Positions 1-5,822 are shown, numbered from the stretch's first letter. The stretch: 5,845 nucleotides of DNA from an uncultured Erysipelotrichaceae bacterium (GCA_902783405.1 CACZQZ010000100.1:1-5845), one strand, 5' to 3'. The notes: generated by a model not told the origin, from the sequence alone. Translations and numbers: made by a program.

Positions 1-3000
1 GTTGCTAAAGAAAATGAAGAAAATCGAAAACAATATAGAATTTATTTAGATTCAAAAAGAAAAATATTACAAAAAGCAAATGAAGAACAAAAAATGATTT
101 TAACAACTACTAATTTATCTCTTTTAGATTGTAAAAGAGTTATTGATAATAAACTATCTGATTTATTTGGTAGAAATATTGATAGTCCAGACTTTTTAGA
201 CATTTGTCTTGGAATTGGTAATGTACCATTAAATTGTGAAATTGATTATGCTAAACCAGATTATATGCCTAAAAATAATGATTTATTAGATGAAGTAGAT
301 AGTATCATTGAAGAAGGTTGTGTTATTCACGATGTACCATTTGTTTTATCCTTAAAAGAAAATAATGTAATCTCATTTATTTTAAAAAATAGAAATATGT
401 ATAGAGATTATATGTATGGAATTTTTCTCCAATTAATAACTTTACATAGTTATAAAGAATTAAAGTTAGTCATTTTAACATCAGATGAAAAATCAGAAAT
501 AAGCTTTTTAAAAGAATCTAATTATTGTTGGAGTAATGACCATTCTATTCGTTATTATGCTACAAATTTAGAAGAAGCACAGTTGTTATCTTCACAATTA
601 GAAAGAGAATTGAATCAAAGAAAAGGACAAAAAGATTATAATGTTTATTATCTTATTATATGTGATTCAATCCATAAATATAATAATTTAAATATTATAG
701 AAGACATTATTGATAATGAAGAAGATATTGGTTTTGGTCTTCTTATATATGATATGAAAATTGGTAATATACCAAATGAATGTGTTAATTTTGTAGATGT
801 ATCAGAAAAAGAAGGAACTTTTTTCCATACTAATGTAAGTAGTGATGAAATCACTCATTTTACACCAACATTTATATCAAATACAGATATTAATATGAAT
901 GAATGTTTGCGAAAAATTAATAATATACCAATGAAACAAGAAGCAAGTGAGATGAGTACTTTACCAGAAACATTCGGATTCTTAGAAATGTATGGTGTTG
1001 GTAATGTAGAACAGTTGAATGCTCCAATGCGCTGGGATAATTCTAATTTATCTTCAAGCTTAGCTGTTCCAATTGGTATAGATGTAAATGAAAATTTAGT
1101 TTATTTGGATTTACATGAAAAAAATCATGGGCCACATGGACTTATTGCTGGTATGACTGGTAGTGGAAAGAGTGAATTAATCGTAACTTATATTCTTTCA
1201 CTTGCTGTAAATTTTCGACCTGATGAAGTTCAGTTTGTGTTAATTGATTATAAGGGTGGAGGACTTGCTGGTGCATTTGAAAATAGAAAAACAAATGTTA
1301 AATTACCACATTTGATTGGAACAATAACAAACTTAGATCAAGCAGAAATGCATAGAACGTTGGTATCAATTAATAGTGAACTTCATAGACGACAAAAGAT
1401 TTTTAATGAAACAAAAGATAATTTAGGTACAGGAAATATAGATATATATAAGTATCAAAAATTATATAGAAGTGGATCTGTTAAGGAACCTTTATCACAT
1501 TTATTTATTGTATGTGATGAATTTGCGGAATTAAAAGCCCAACAACCAGATTTTATGGACGAACTTGTTAGTGCTGCTCGTATCGGAAGATCTTTAGGAG
1601 TTCATCTTATTTTAGCAACACAAAAACCTAGTGGTGTCGTAGATGATCAAATTTGGTCAAATGCTAAATTTAAAATATGCTGTAAAGTTCAAACTTCAGA
1701 AGATAGTAATGAAATGATTCAAAGACCGGATGCGGCCTATCTAAAACAAGCAGGAAGTTTTTATCTTCAAGTAGGTTATGATGAATATTTTACTTCAGGA
1801 CAATCTGCTTATTCTGGACTAACTTATATTCCTTCTAATAGAATTTTATCTAAAATAGATAATGACATTTCTTTTATTGGAAATACAGGAGATTCTTATA
1901 AAACAATTAGTGATTTAGATGTATCAGTAAAAGAACAAAAAGAAGAATTAGGTGAAGAGTTAACTAATATACTAAAATATATTATTGAGCAAGCAGAAAA
2001 AAGAAATTATACATATCATCAACTATGGCTTGAAAATATTCCAGATCATATCTATTGTAATAATATTATAAAGAAATATGATATAAAGCCAGAATTATTT
2101 AATATTGCACCCATCATTGGAGAATATGATGATCCTGGAAATCAAGAACAAGGATATGTTAAACTTAATATTACAGAAGGTGGAAATACTTTTGTAGCTG
2201 GATCAAGTGGAAGTGGAAAAAATACCTTATTTTCAACCATTATTTATTCAACCATTATTCATCATAATTGTGATGAAGTTAATTTCTATATTATTGATTT
2301 AGGGTCAGAAAAATTGAAAAAATTTAAATCTGCTCCTCAAGTTGGAGATATTTTAACAATTGATGATTCTGATAAAATAAAATATTTATTCTATATGTTA
2401 GAAACTGAAAAGAATAATCGTCAAGAATATTATTCTAATAATCCGGGAGATTTTCTTTCAGATGTTAAAAAAGGAAAAAGTGTTTTTCCAAATATAGTTG
2501 TAATGATTTATGATATAGATGTATTTAAGGAAACATTTGAAGATCTTTATGATGATATGTTTACTCCTTTTACGAGAAATTGCGCAAAATATGGAATTTA
2601 TTTTATTATTTCTTCAAATTCTATTTCAAGTTTAGGATATAGGGTTGAAAATAATTTTCCACAAAAAGTTGTATTAAATATGCTTGATAGTACTGATTAT
2701 AATACATATTTTGATCATCCTCCTATTCCATCTTCAAATCCAGGAAGAGGAATAATCAATATCGAAGATACTCCTTATGAATTCCAAACAGCATTAATTT
2801 TTGATGAGATAACGGAAGAAGAAAATTTAGATTATGTATTAGATCAATTGAATAAATATTTAAAAAATCATGTTAAACCAGTATCAATGATTCCTTTAGA
2901 GGTAAATCAAGAAATGTTATTACCTTATAAAACAACATTATCTTCAGTACCACTTGGTATTAATTTAGTGACAGCGCAGGTTGCTTATTATGATTTTTCA

Positions 3001-3585
3001 AAACCAATTACTTTAATTTCCACTTCTGAAACAAAAAATTCTATCAAATTTACAGAAGGACTAATCAAACAATTAAGTATTTATGAAAATACGAATGTAG
3101 TTGTTTTAAATGCTTTAGACGAAGAAGTTGAAGTTCCAGATAATGTCAAACAATATGATAAAGGATTTAAAAAGATTGTGTCTGTTCTTGATAAGAATAT
3201 AAAGAAATATAATGAGAAAACAGATGAAGAACAAAATGAATTCATCATTATAGCATTAGGATATGGTAAACTTCAAAATCATTTTGATAATTTGAGAGAA
3301 GAAGATGAGGATATTATTGATTTTGAAGATTTAATTTTACATGCAAAGAATAATCAACACTTTAAATTTATTATATTTGATGCAATTGCTTTATTTGATG
3401 ATATCGAAGATACAGAACTTTATGATATGCTTGATTTAACAACTGGAATTTGGGTCGGAAAAGGATTTGATTCACAAAGTTTAATAGATGCGCCTTCGTC
3501 ATTTAGAGATAATGTACAGCAAAATAATGATTCGGCAGTACTTGTAAAGCAAGGAAATGCAGAATATATAAAATATGTAAAGTAG
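1..3585 (+). CDS. essC: EssC/YukB-type T7SSb FtsK/SpoIIIE ATPase, 5' partial
   Basis: This is the membrane-anchored motor of the type VIIb secretion system, which recognises and exports WXG100-type substrates. The reading frame is open from base 1, so the first ATG at 94 is internal; the N-terminal FHA domains and transmembrane segments lie upstream. Using codon numbers from base 1, the visible order is a charged coiled-coil-like stretch (about 1-60), a D0-like region (60-300), and three ATPase modules. D1 (about 330-610) has an intact Walker A, GMTGSGKS at 384-391, Walker B IVCDE at 503-507, and the LATQKP motif at 538-543. D2 (about 705-955) has Walker A GSSGSGKN at 734-741, with Asn where Ser/Thr normally binds Mg, and an altered Walker B, MIYDID at 835-840. 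D3 (about 960-1194) keeps only a degenerate loop, STSETKNS at 1007-1014. The family's usual length is about 1,450-1,500 residues, and 1,194 are visible. The family call is secure; D2/D3 activity is inference. Confidence 0.95.
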   Translation, partial: VAKENEENRKQYRIYLDSKRKILQKANEEQKMILTTTNLSLLDCKRVIDNKLSDLFGRNIDSPDFLDICLGIGNVPLNCEIDYAKPDYMPKNNDLLDEVDSIIEEGCVIHDVPFVLSLKENNVISFILKNRNMYRDYMYGIFLQLITLHSYKELKLVILTSDEKSEISFLKESNYCWSNDHSIRYYATNLEEAQLLSSQLERELNQRKGQKDYNVYYLIICDSIHKYNNLNIIEDIIDNEEDIGFGLLIYDMKIGNIPNECVNFVDVSEKEGTFFHTNVSSDEITHFTPTFISNTDINMNECLRKINNIPMKQEASEMSTLPETFGFLEMYGVGNVEQLNAPMRWDNSNLSSSLAVPIGIDVNENLVYLDLHEKNHGPHGLIAGMTGSGKSELIVTYILSLAVNFRPDEVQFVLIDYKGGGLAGAFENRKTNVKLPHLIGTITNLDQAEMHRTLVSINSELHRRQKIFNETKDNLGTGNIDIYKYQKLYRSGSVKEPLSHLFIVCDEFAELKAQQPDFMDELVSAARIGRSLGVHLILATQKPSGVVDDQIWSNAKFKICCKVQTSEDSNEMIQRPDAAYLKQAGSFYLQVGYDEYFTSGQSAYSGLTYIPSNRILSKIDNDISFIGNTGDSYKTISDLDVSVKEQKEELGEELTNILKYIIEQAEKRNYTYHQLWLENIPDHIYCNNIIKKYDIKPELFNIAPIIGEYDDPGNQEQGYVKLNITEGGNTFVAGSSGSGKNTLFSTIIYSTIIHHNCDEVNFYIIDLGSEKLKKFKSAPQVGDILTIDDSDKIKYLFYMLETEKNNRQEYYSNNPGDFLSDVKKGKSVFPNIVVMIYDIDVFKETFEDLYDDMFTPFTRNCAKYGIYFIISSNSISSLGYRVENNFPQKVVLNMLDSTDYNTYFDHPPIPSSNPGRGIINIEDTPYEFQTALIFDEITEEENLDYVLDQLNKYLKNHVKPVSMIPLEVNQEMLLPYKTTLSSVPLGINLVTAQVAYYDFSKPITLISTSETKNSIKFTEGLIKQLSIYENTNVVVLNALDEEVEVPDNVKQYDKGFKKIVSVLDKNIKKYNEKTDEEQNEFIIIALGYGKLQNHFDNLREEDEDIIDFEDLILHAKNNQHFKFIIFDAIALFDDIEDTELYDMLDLTTGIWVGKGFDSQSLIDAPSSFRDNVQQNNDSAVLVKQGNAEYIKYVK

Positions 3586-3592
3586 GTGATGT
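3584..3592 (+). promoter_or_regulatory. yukD Shine-Dalgarno overlapping the essC stop
   Basis: AGGTGAT at 3584-3590 is a seven-base match to the GGTGAT-side part of the extended Shine-Dalgarno consensus and shares bases with the essC TAG stop (3583-3585). It lies two bases before the ATG at 3593. This fixes the yukD start and suggests the two genes are translationally coupled. Confidence 0.6.
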
Positions 3593-3844
3593 ATGAATAA
3601 AATTAATATAAATATATTTATTCCTGGATTAGATAAGGATTTTGATCTTGAATTACCTATCAATTTAGAAATGACGAAAGCAATAGAAAAAATAAAAAAA
3701 GCCATTAATGAAATGACTGAAGGAGCATATGTAGTAAGCGAAAATATGAAATTATATGAAAAATCTACAGGAAAACTTATCAATACAAATAACATTGTAA
3801 AATATTCTGGATTAACAAATGGATGCAGCATTTTAATGTTATAA
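3593..3844 (+). CDS. yukD: YukD/EsaB-like ubiquitin-fold T7SS accessory protein
   Basis: This is a small cytosolic protein of 83 residues, the usual length for YukD/EsaB, which has a ubiquitin-like fold without the C-terminal diglycine used for conjugation. The support is the N-terminal alternating hydrophobic strand (ININIFIPG), a central amphipathic helix rich in Lys and Glu (about residues 27-41), and a C-terminal SGLTNG followed by a hydrophobic strand, which matches the family's G-x-TNGD-x-L ending. The usual Asp after TNG is Cys here. It starts seven bases after the essC stop and ends immediately before a terminator, so it is the last gene of the operon. In B. subtilis yukD and S. aureus esaB lie before essC, so the order here is different. 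EsaB is needed for or modulates secretion in S. aureus; the same role here is inferred. Similarity is weak at sequence level but context is strong. Confidence 0.85.
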   Translation: MNKININIFIPGLDKDFDLELPINLEMTKAIEKIKKAINEMTEGAYVVSENMKLYEKSTGKLINTNNIVKYSGLTNGCSILML

Positions 3845-3873
3845 AATTATCACAATAAGTGATAATTTTTTTT
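3844..3873 (+). terminator. Intrinsic terminator of the essC-yukD operon
   Basis: A perfect 10-bp stem, AAATTATCAC (3844-3853) with GTGATAATTT (3859-3868), has an AATAA loop and runs into eight T residues (3866-3873). It starts at the last base of the yukD stop codon. The A-rich other side could make it partly active against leftward transcription too. Confidence 0.9.
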
Positions 3874-3877
3874 ACAT

Positions 3878-3911
3878 AAAAAAAATATACTGTCCATGAT
3901 AACAAGTATAT
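3878..3911 (-). terminator. Minus-strand intrinsic terminator for the intergenic RNA
   Basis: Read on the minus strand, ATATACTTGT (3911-3902) pairs with ACAGTATAT (3893-3885), giving nine base pairs with one bulged T and an eight-base loop. An uninterrupted eight-T run follows (3885-3878). It faces the yukD terminator a few bases away, as expected for convergent transcripts. The stem is AT-rich, so its strength is uncertain. Confidence 0.6.
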
Positions 3912-4207
3912 CAAAAAAACAAATATAAGTATACTAACTTAAATTACTACCCAATCGTAGTCTAGTTTTTTTACAGCCTATAATCACCTGATAAATAATT
4001 AAAGACCGTTGATTTGGAGAGCCAATGCTCATGTGCTACATGAACTATCAACAAAATCATGGCGTTGATATGGCTGTTTACTGTTCTGAAAGTCTCCTCT
4101 TTCTGTCGTGATTTAATTAATAGATTAGATTATTTTACCACCATTTATTAAATTAAATCATTTGCATAAGCAAATACTTTAATTAATTAAAGGTACCATC
4201 TATTAAC
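3878..4207 (-). ncRNA. Candidate structured non-coding RNA, about 330 nt, unassigned class
   Basis: I infer a leftward transcript from a perfect consensus promoter (4214-4242) to a hairpin/T-run terminator (3911-3878). No protein gene is credible inside it. GC content is about 43% over 4004-4110 (46 of 107 bases), clearly above the AT-rich flanks, a known mark of structured RNA in AT-rich genomes. Complementary arms in plus coordinates include: 4198-4206 with 4117-4125 (9 bp), enclosing a long rod capped by ATTTGC/GCAAAT (4160-4175); 3996-4003 with 4112-4119 (8 bp); 4088-4092 with 4099-4103; 4047-4052 with 4064-4069; and 4029-4034 with 4038-4043. The segment 4071-4077 can pair either with 4020-4024 or with 3973-3978, so two folds or a pseudoknot are possible. 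I looked for hallmarks of RNase P RNA, tmRNA, SRP RNA, 6S RNA and T-box leaders and found none. The existence of an RNA is fairly well supported; its function is unknown. Confidence 0.6.
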
Positions 4208-4213
4208 AATTTC

Positions 4214-4242
4214 ATTATATCAACATGTTATTAAAATGTCAA
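4214..4242 (-). promoter_or_regulatory. Perfect sigma-A promoter firing leftward
   Basis: On the minus strand, TTGACA (4242-4237) is followed by exactly 17 bases and TATAAT (4219-4214), a full match to the vegetative consensus. The start point should be near 4207. Its -35 element lies 17 bp from the -35 of the rightward rpmE promoter, so the two are back to back and divergent. No coding gene lies downstream of it in that direction, only the candidate RNA. Confidence 0.85.
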
Positions 4243-4259
4243 TAATTTTTAAAAAAAAC

Positions 4260-4288
4260 TTGCATTCATAAATTTTAATTGTTATAAT
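4260..4288 (+). promoter_or_regulatory. rpmE promoter
   Basis: TTGCAT (4260-4265), 17 bases, then TATAAT (4283-4288): a sigma-A promoter with one mismatch in the -35. Transcription should begin near 4295, downstream of the in-frame ATG at 4289, which rules that ATG out as the rpmE start. The leader of about 50 bases (4295-4345) contains only a weak possible stem (ATGGC/GTCAT); I see no recognisable Zur site. Confidence 0.85.
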
Positions 4289-4345
4289 ATGATTGCTATA
4301 AATTTCTATGGCAAGAATATTTGTCATGGCGGAAGGAGAGAGATT

Positions 4346-4564
4346 ATGAAGAAAGGTATTCATCCAAACTATGTAACAACAAAAGTAACTTGTGCTTGTG
4401 GAAATACGTTTGAAGTACGTTCTAACAAAGAAGAGTTACATTTAGAAGTATGTGATAAATGTCATCCTTTTTATACTGGTGCTCAAATGAAAGCATCTAG
4501 AAAAGGTAACATTGAAAAGTTTAATAGAAAATATGGACTTTCTAAAGAAGAAAAAGCAGCATAA
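4346..4564 (+). CDS. rpmE: 50S ribosomal protein L31 (zinc-binding type)
   Basis: This is bacterial L31 (bL31) of the large ribosomal subunit, which helps bridge the subunits at the central protuberance. The 72-residue product begins with the typical MKKGIHPNY and keeps all four zinc-ribbon cysteines, C16 and C18 in a CxC pair and C36 and C39 in a CxxC pair, followed by HPFYTG. It is therefore the zinc-containing C+ form rather than the zinc-free paralogue induced under zinc limitation. An in-frame ATG at 4289 would add 19 residues, but it overlaps the promoter -10. The ATG at 4346 follows a strong GGAAGGAGAG (4331-4340) and gives the family N-terminus. The gene has its own promoter and terminator and so is a single-gene unit, divergent from the candidate RNA. 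Confidence 0.97.
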   Translation: MKKGIHPNYVTTKVTCACGNTFEVRSNKEELHLEVCDKCHPFYTGAQMKASRKGNIEKFNRKYGLSKEEKAA

Positions 4565-4583
4565 TGCTTTTTTTATTTTTTTT
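4551..4583 (+). terminator. rpmE intrinsic terminator starting inside the gene
   Basis: AAAAAGCA (4551-4558) pairs with TGCTTTTT (4565-4572) around a six-base loop that contains the TAA stop (4562-4564). A T-rich tract follows, broken by one A. The left arm encodes the last codons of L31, so a ribosome terminating at the stop would cover the stem. Confidence 0.75.
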
Positions 4584-4603
4584 AAGAAAATCTAATATTT
4601 TAG

Positions 4604-4632
4604 TTGACAATTTTCATGAAATCGGGTATCAT
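4604..4632 (+). promoter_or_regulatory. rplM-rpsI promoter
   Basis: A perfect TTGACA (4604-4609), 17 bases, then TATCAT (4627-4632), one mismatch from consensus. The predicted start is near 4639, giving a leader of about 72 bases before rplM. The promoter sits just after the rpmE terminator, so rplM-rpsI is independently transcribed. Confidence 0.85.
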
Positions 4633-4638
4633 TCTAGT

Positions 4639-4710
4639 TGGTACATTTTTAATCCCATTATTAATAAACCTTGGGAAAGTTTATTAGTAGATAAAGGAAG
4701 GAAAAGAAAT
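4639..4710 (+). promoter_or_regulatory. L13-type leader hairpin, possible pseudoknot, before rplM
   Basis: TTATTAATAAAC (4658-4669) pairs with GTTTATTAGTAG (4679-4690) over 12 bp, two of them G-U, with a nine-base loop. TGGGA in the loop (4672-4676) is complementary to TCCCA just 5' of the stem (4653-4657), which would make an H-type pseudoknot. The stem ends three bases before the Shine-Dalgarno AAGGAAGG (4694-4701). No T-run follows, so control would be at translation. Low-GC Gram-positive bacteria are known to carry an autoregulatory L13 leader motif before rplM; I infer this is that element or a relative, without having compared it to the family model. Confidence 0.55.
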
Positions 4711-5145
4711 ATGAAAAGCACATTTATGCAAAAAAAAGAAGATGTTGTTCGTAATTGGTACGTTATCGATGCTAAAGATGTTAATTTAGGTCGTTTAGCT
4801 ACTAAGGCAGCACACATCTTACGTGGTAAACATAAACCAACATTTACGCCACATGTTGATTGCGGAGATTTTGTTATTGTAGTAAATGCAGATAAAATTA
4901 ACTTAACAGGAAACAAATTAAATGACAAGATTTATTACAATCATAGTGGATATACTGGTGGTTTAAGAGAAAGAACTGCAAAAGAAATGAAAGAAAAATA
5001 TCCAGTTGAAATGGTTGAAAGAGCTATTAAAGGAATGCTTCCTAAGGGAAGACTTGGACGCCAAATGTATAAAAAATTATTTGTTTATGCTGGTGAAGAA
5101 CATCCTCATACAGCACAAAAACCTGTAGAAATGGAAATTAAATAG
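4711..5145 (+). CDS. rplM: 50S ribosomal protein L13
   Basis: This is universal protein uL13, an early-assembly protein of the large subunit that binds 23S rRNA. The 144 residues match the usual 140-145. Family segments visible in order are the N-terminal RNWYVIDAKDVNLGRLA, then RGKHKPTFTPHVDCGD, VVNADKINLTG, KIYYNHSGYTGGL and KGMLPKGRLGRQMYKKL, and a C-terminal EHPHTAQKP. I chose ATG 4711 because it follows AAGGAAGG with a nine-base gap; the frame is open back to 4564, but that would put the start upstream of the promoter. It is the first gene of the conserved rplM-rpsI pair, whose second start lies nine bases after this stop. Regulation is probably through the leader hairpin. Confidence 0.98.
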   Translation: MKSTFMQKKEDVVRNWYVIDAKDVNLGRLATKAAHILRGKHKPTFTPHVDCGDFVIVVNADKINLTGNKLNDKIYYNHSGYTGGLRERTAKEMKEKYPVEMVERAIKGMLPKGRLGRQMYKKLFVYAGEEHPHTAQKPVEMEIK

Positions 5146-5154
5146 GAGGGTCTT

Positions 5155-5559
5155 ATGGCAAAAGAGAGAGTATTTATTGGAACTGGAAGAAGAAAATCAT
5201 CAGTAGCTAGAGTTTCTATGACACCAGGAAAAGGAAATATTACAGTAAATGGAAAAGATGTAAAAGAATTCTTTCCATATGAAACCAATATTATGGATTT
5301 AAAACAACCTTTAGTAGCAACAAATAATGAAGAGACATTTGATATCGTTTGTAAAGTTAATGGTGGAGGATATTCTGGACAAGCTGGAGCAATTCGTTTA
5401 GGAATTACAAGAGCTCTATTATCCTATGACGAAGGTAATAATGAATATCGTACAGTTCTTAAAAAAGCTGGATTTATTACACGTGATCCAAGAAGTAAAG
5501 AACGTAAAAAACCTGGATTAAAAGCAGCTCGTAGAGCACCACAATTTAGTAAGAGATAG
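5155..5559 (+). CDS. rpsI: 30S ribosomal protein S9
   Basis: This is universal protein uS9 of the small-subunit head; its C-terminal tail reaches the P site and contacts tRNA. The 134 residues are close to the usual 130. Diagnostic stretches are the N-terminal GTGRRKSSVARV, NGKDVKEFFP, GGGYSGQAGAIRLGITRALL, and a basic C-terminus ending in the family's QFSKR, with the terminal Lys-Arg intact. The Shine-Dalgarno AGGAGGG (5144-5150) overlaps the rplM stop codon and sits four bases before the ATG, so translation is probably coupled to L13. A terminator follows within a dozen bases. The 3' end of rpsI is a recognised attachment site for integrative elements in streptococci; here the gene's end is intact. 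Confidence 0.98.
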   Translation: MAKERVFIGTGRRKSSVARVSMTPGKGNITVNGKDVKEFFPYETNIMDLKQPLVATNNEETFDIVCKVNGGGYSGQAGAIRLGITRALLSYDEGNNEYRTVLKKAGFITRDPRSKERKKPGLKAARRAPQFSKR

Positions 5560-5569
5560 TATGGATACG

Positions 5570-5595
5570 AAAAGTCAGTTTATACTGGCTTTTTT
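5570..5595 (+). terminator. Intrinsic terminator of the rplM-rpsI operon
   Basis: AAAAGTCAG (5570-5578) pairs with CTGGCTTTT (5585-5593) over nine base pairs, one a G-U wobble, with a TTTATA loop. It ends in six consecutive T residues (5590-5595), a standard rho-independent terminator ten bases after the rpsI stop. Confidence 0.9.
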
Positions 5596-5785
5596 GCATG
5601 TCTAAAAAATTAATTTTTGAACATTTCTAGCGTTATAGGCTACGAGTAGGCTAAAGGTGGGCTACAAAGTTTTTACAAACATTTTATTTATCTTAGGTTA
5701 GTAGAACAAGCTAGGTAAACAAATAAATATAACGAATCATTTAAGAAAGAAATTTTGGATTAGTATTGTTGAGAATTTCTAATAC
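5596..5785. other. Non-coding spacer after rpsI
   Basis: I see no open frame of useful length on either strand and no tRNA. Apart from the 11-bp repeat block, the only structure is a small inverted repeat, AGTATT (5762-5767) with AATACT (5781-5786), that abuts the -35 of the next promoter and could be an operator. Confidence 0.5.
5636..5668. repeat. Three tandem 11-bp GGCTA units
   Basis: The units are TAGGCTACGAG (5636-5646), TAGGCTAAAGG (5647-5657) and TGGGCTACAAA (5658-5668), sharing TRGGCTA in the same phase. The block is more GC-rich than its surroundings. An 11-bp period places each copy on nearly the same face of the helix, as at arrays bound by DNA-binding proteins, such as arm-type sites of tyrosine recombinases. 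No recombinase gene is in the window, so the role is open. Confidence 0.6.
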
Positions 5786-5814
5786 TTGATAAAAATACAA
5801 ATTTATGATATAGT
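5786..5814 (+). promoter_or_regulatory. Rightward sigma-A promoter near the window end
   Basis: TTGATA (5786-5791), 17 bases, then TATAGT (5809-5814), each one mismatch from consensus. The start should be near 5821. The gene or RNA served lies beyond the window. The -35 overlaps the right arm of an inverted repeat (5762-5786). Confidence 0.65.
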
Positions 5815-5822
5815 GTATACAG

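Noticed and set aside
94..96. ATG at 94 as the essC start
   Set aside because: The frame is open to base 1, the upstream residues fit EssC's post-membrane coiled coil, and no Shine-Dalgarno precedes it.
648..854. Minus-strand open frame of 68 codons within essC
   Set aside because: It is wholly inside a conserved coding gene with no start signals and an implausible composition.
3499..3831. Minus-strand open frame of 110 codons opposite yukD
   Set aside because: It is a hydrophobic, low-complexity complement of an AT-rich, Lys/Glu-rich gene, with no ribosome-binding site or family likeness. yukD on the other strand explains the region.
3946..3972. Plus-strand terminator ACTAC/GTAGT plus seven T residues
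   Set aside because: The stem is only five base pairs and is separated from the T-run by four bases. It may just be a helix of the minus-strand RNA, or a weak backup terminator.
4004..4207. T-box leader, 6S RNA, RNase P RNA, tmRNA or SRP RNA
   Set aside because: I looked for their hallmarks: the T-box GGTGG-ACC box with a downstream synthetase gene, 6S end-to-end rod, RNase P GAGGAAAGTCC, tmRNA CCA end and SRP GGAAG tetraloop region. None was convincing.
4289..4345. N-terminal extension of L31 by 19 residues
   Set aside because: That ATG abuts the -10 element and lies before the predicted transcription start. L31 proteins begin at MKKGIHPNY.
4564..4710. N-terminal extension of L13 by 49 residues
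   Set aside because: The extension covers the rplM promoter and leader. The true start has a strong Shine-Dalgarno and gives the normal family length.
4629..4928. Minus-strand open frame of 99 codons opposite rplM
   Set aside because: It is antisense to the conserved L13 gene and its promoter and leader, with no supporting signal.
5106..5288. Minus-strand open frame of 60 codons opposite the start of rpsI
   Set aside because: It is a shadow of the conserved S9 gene and spans the rplM-rpsI junction.
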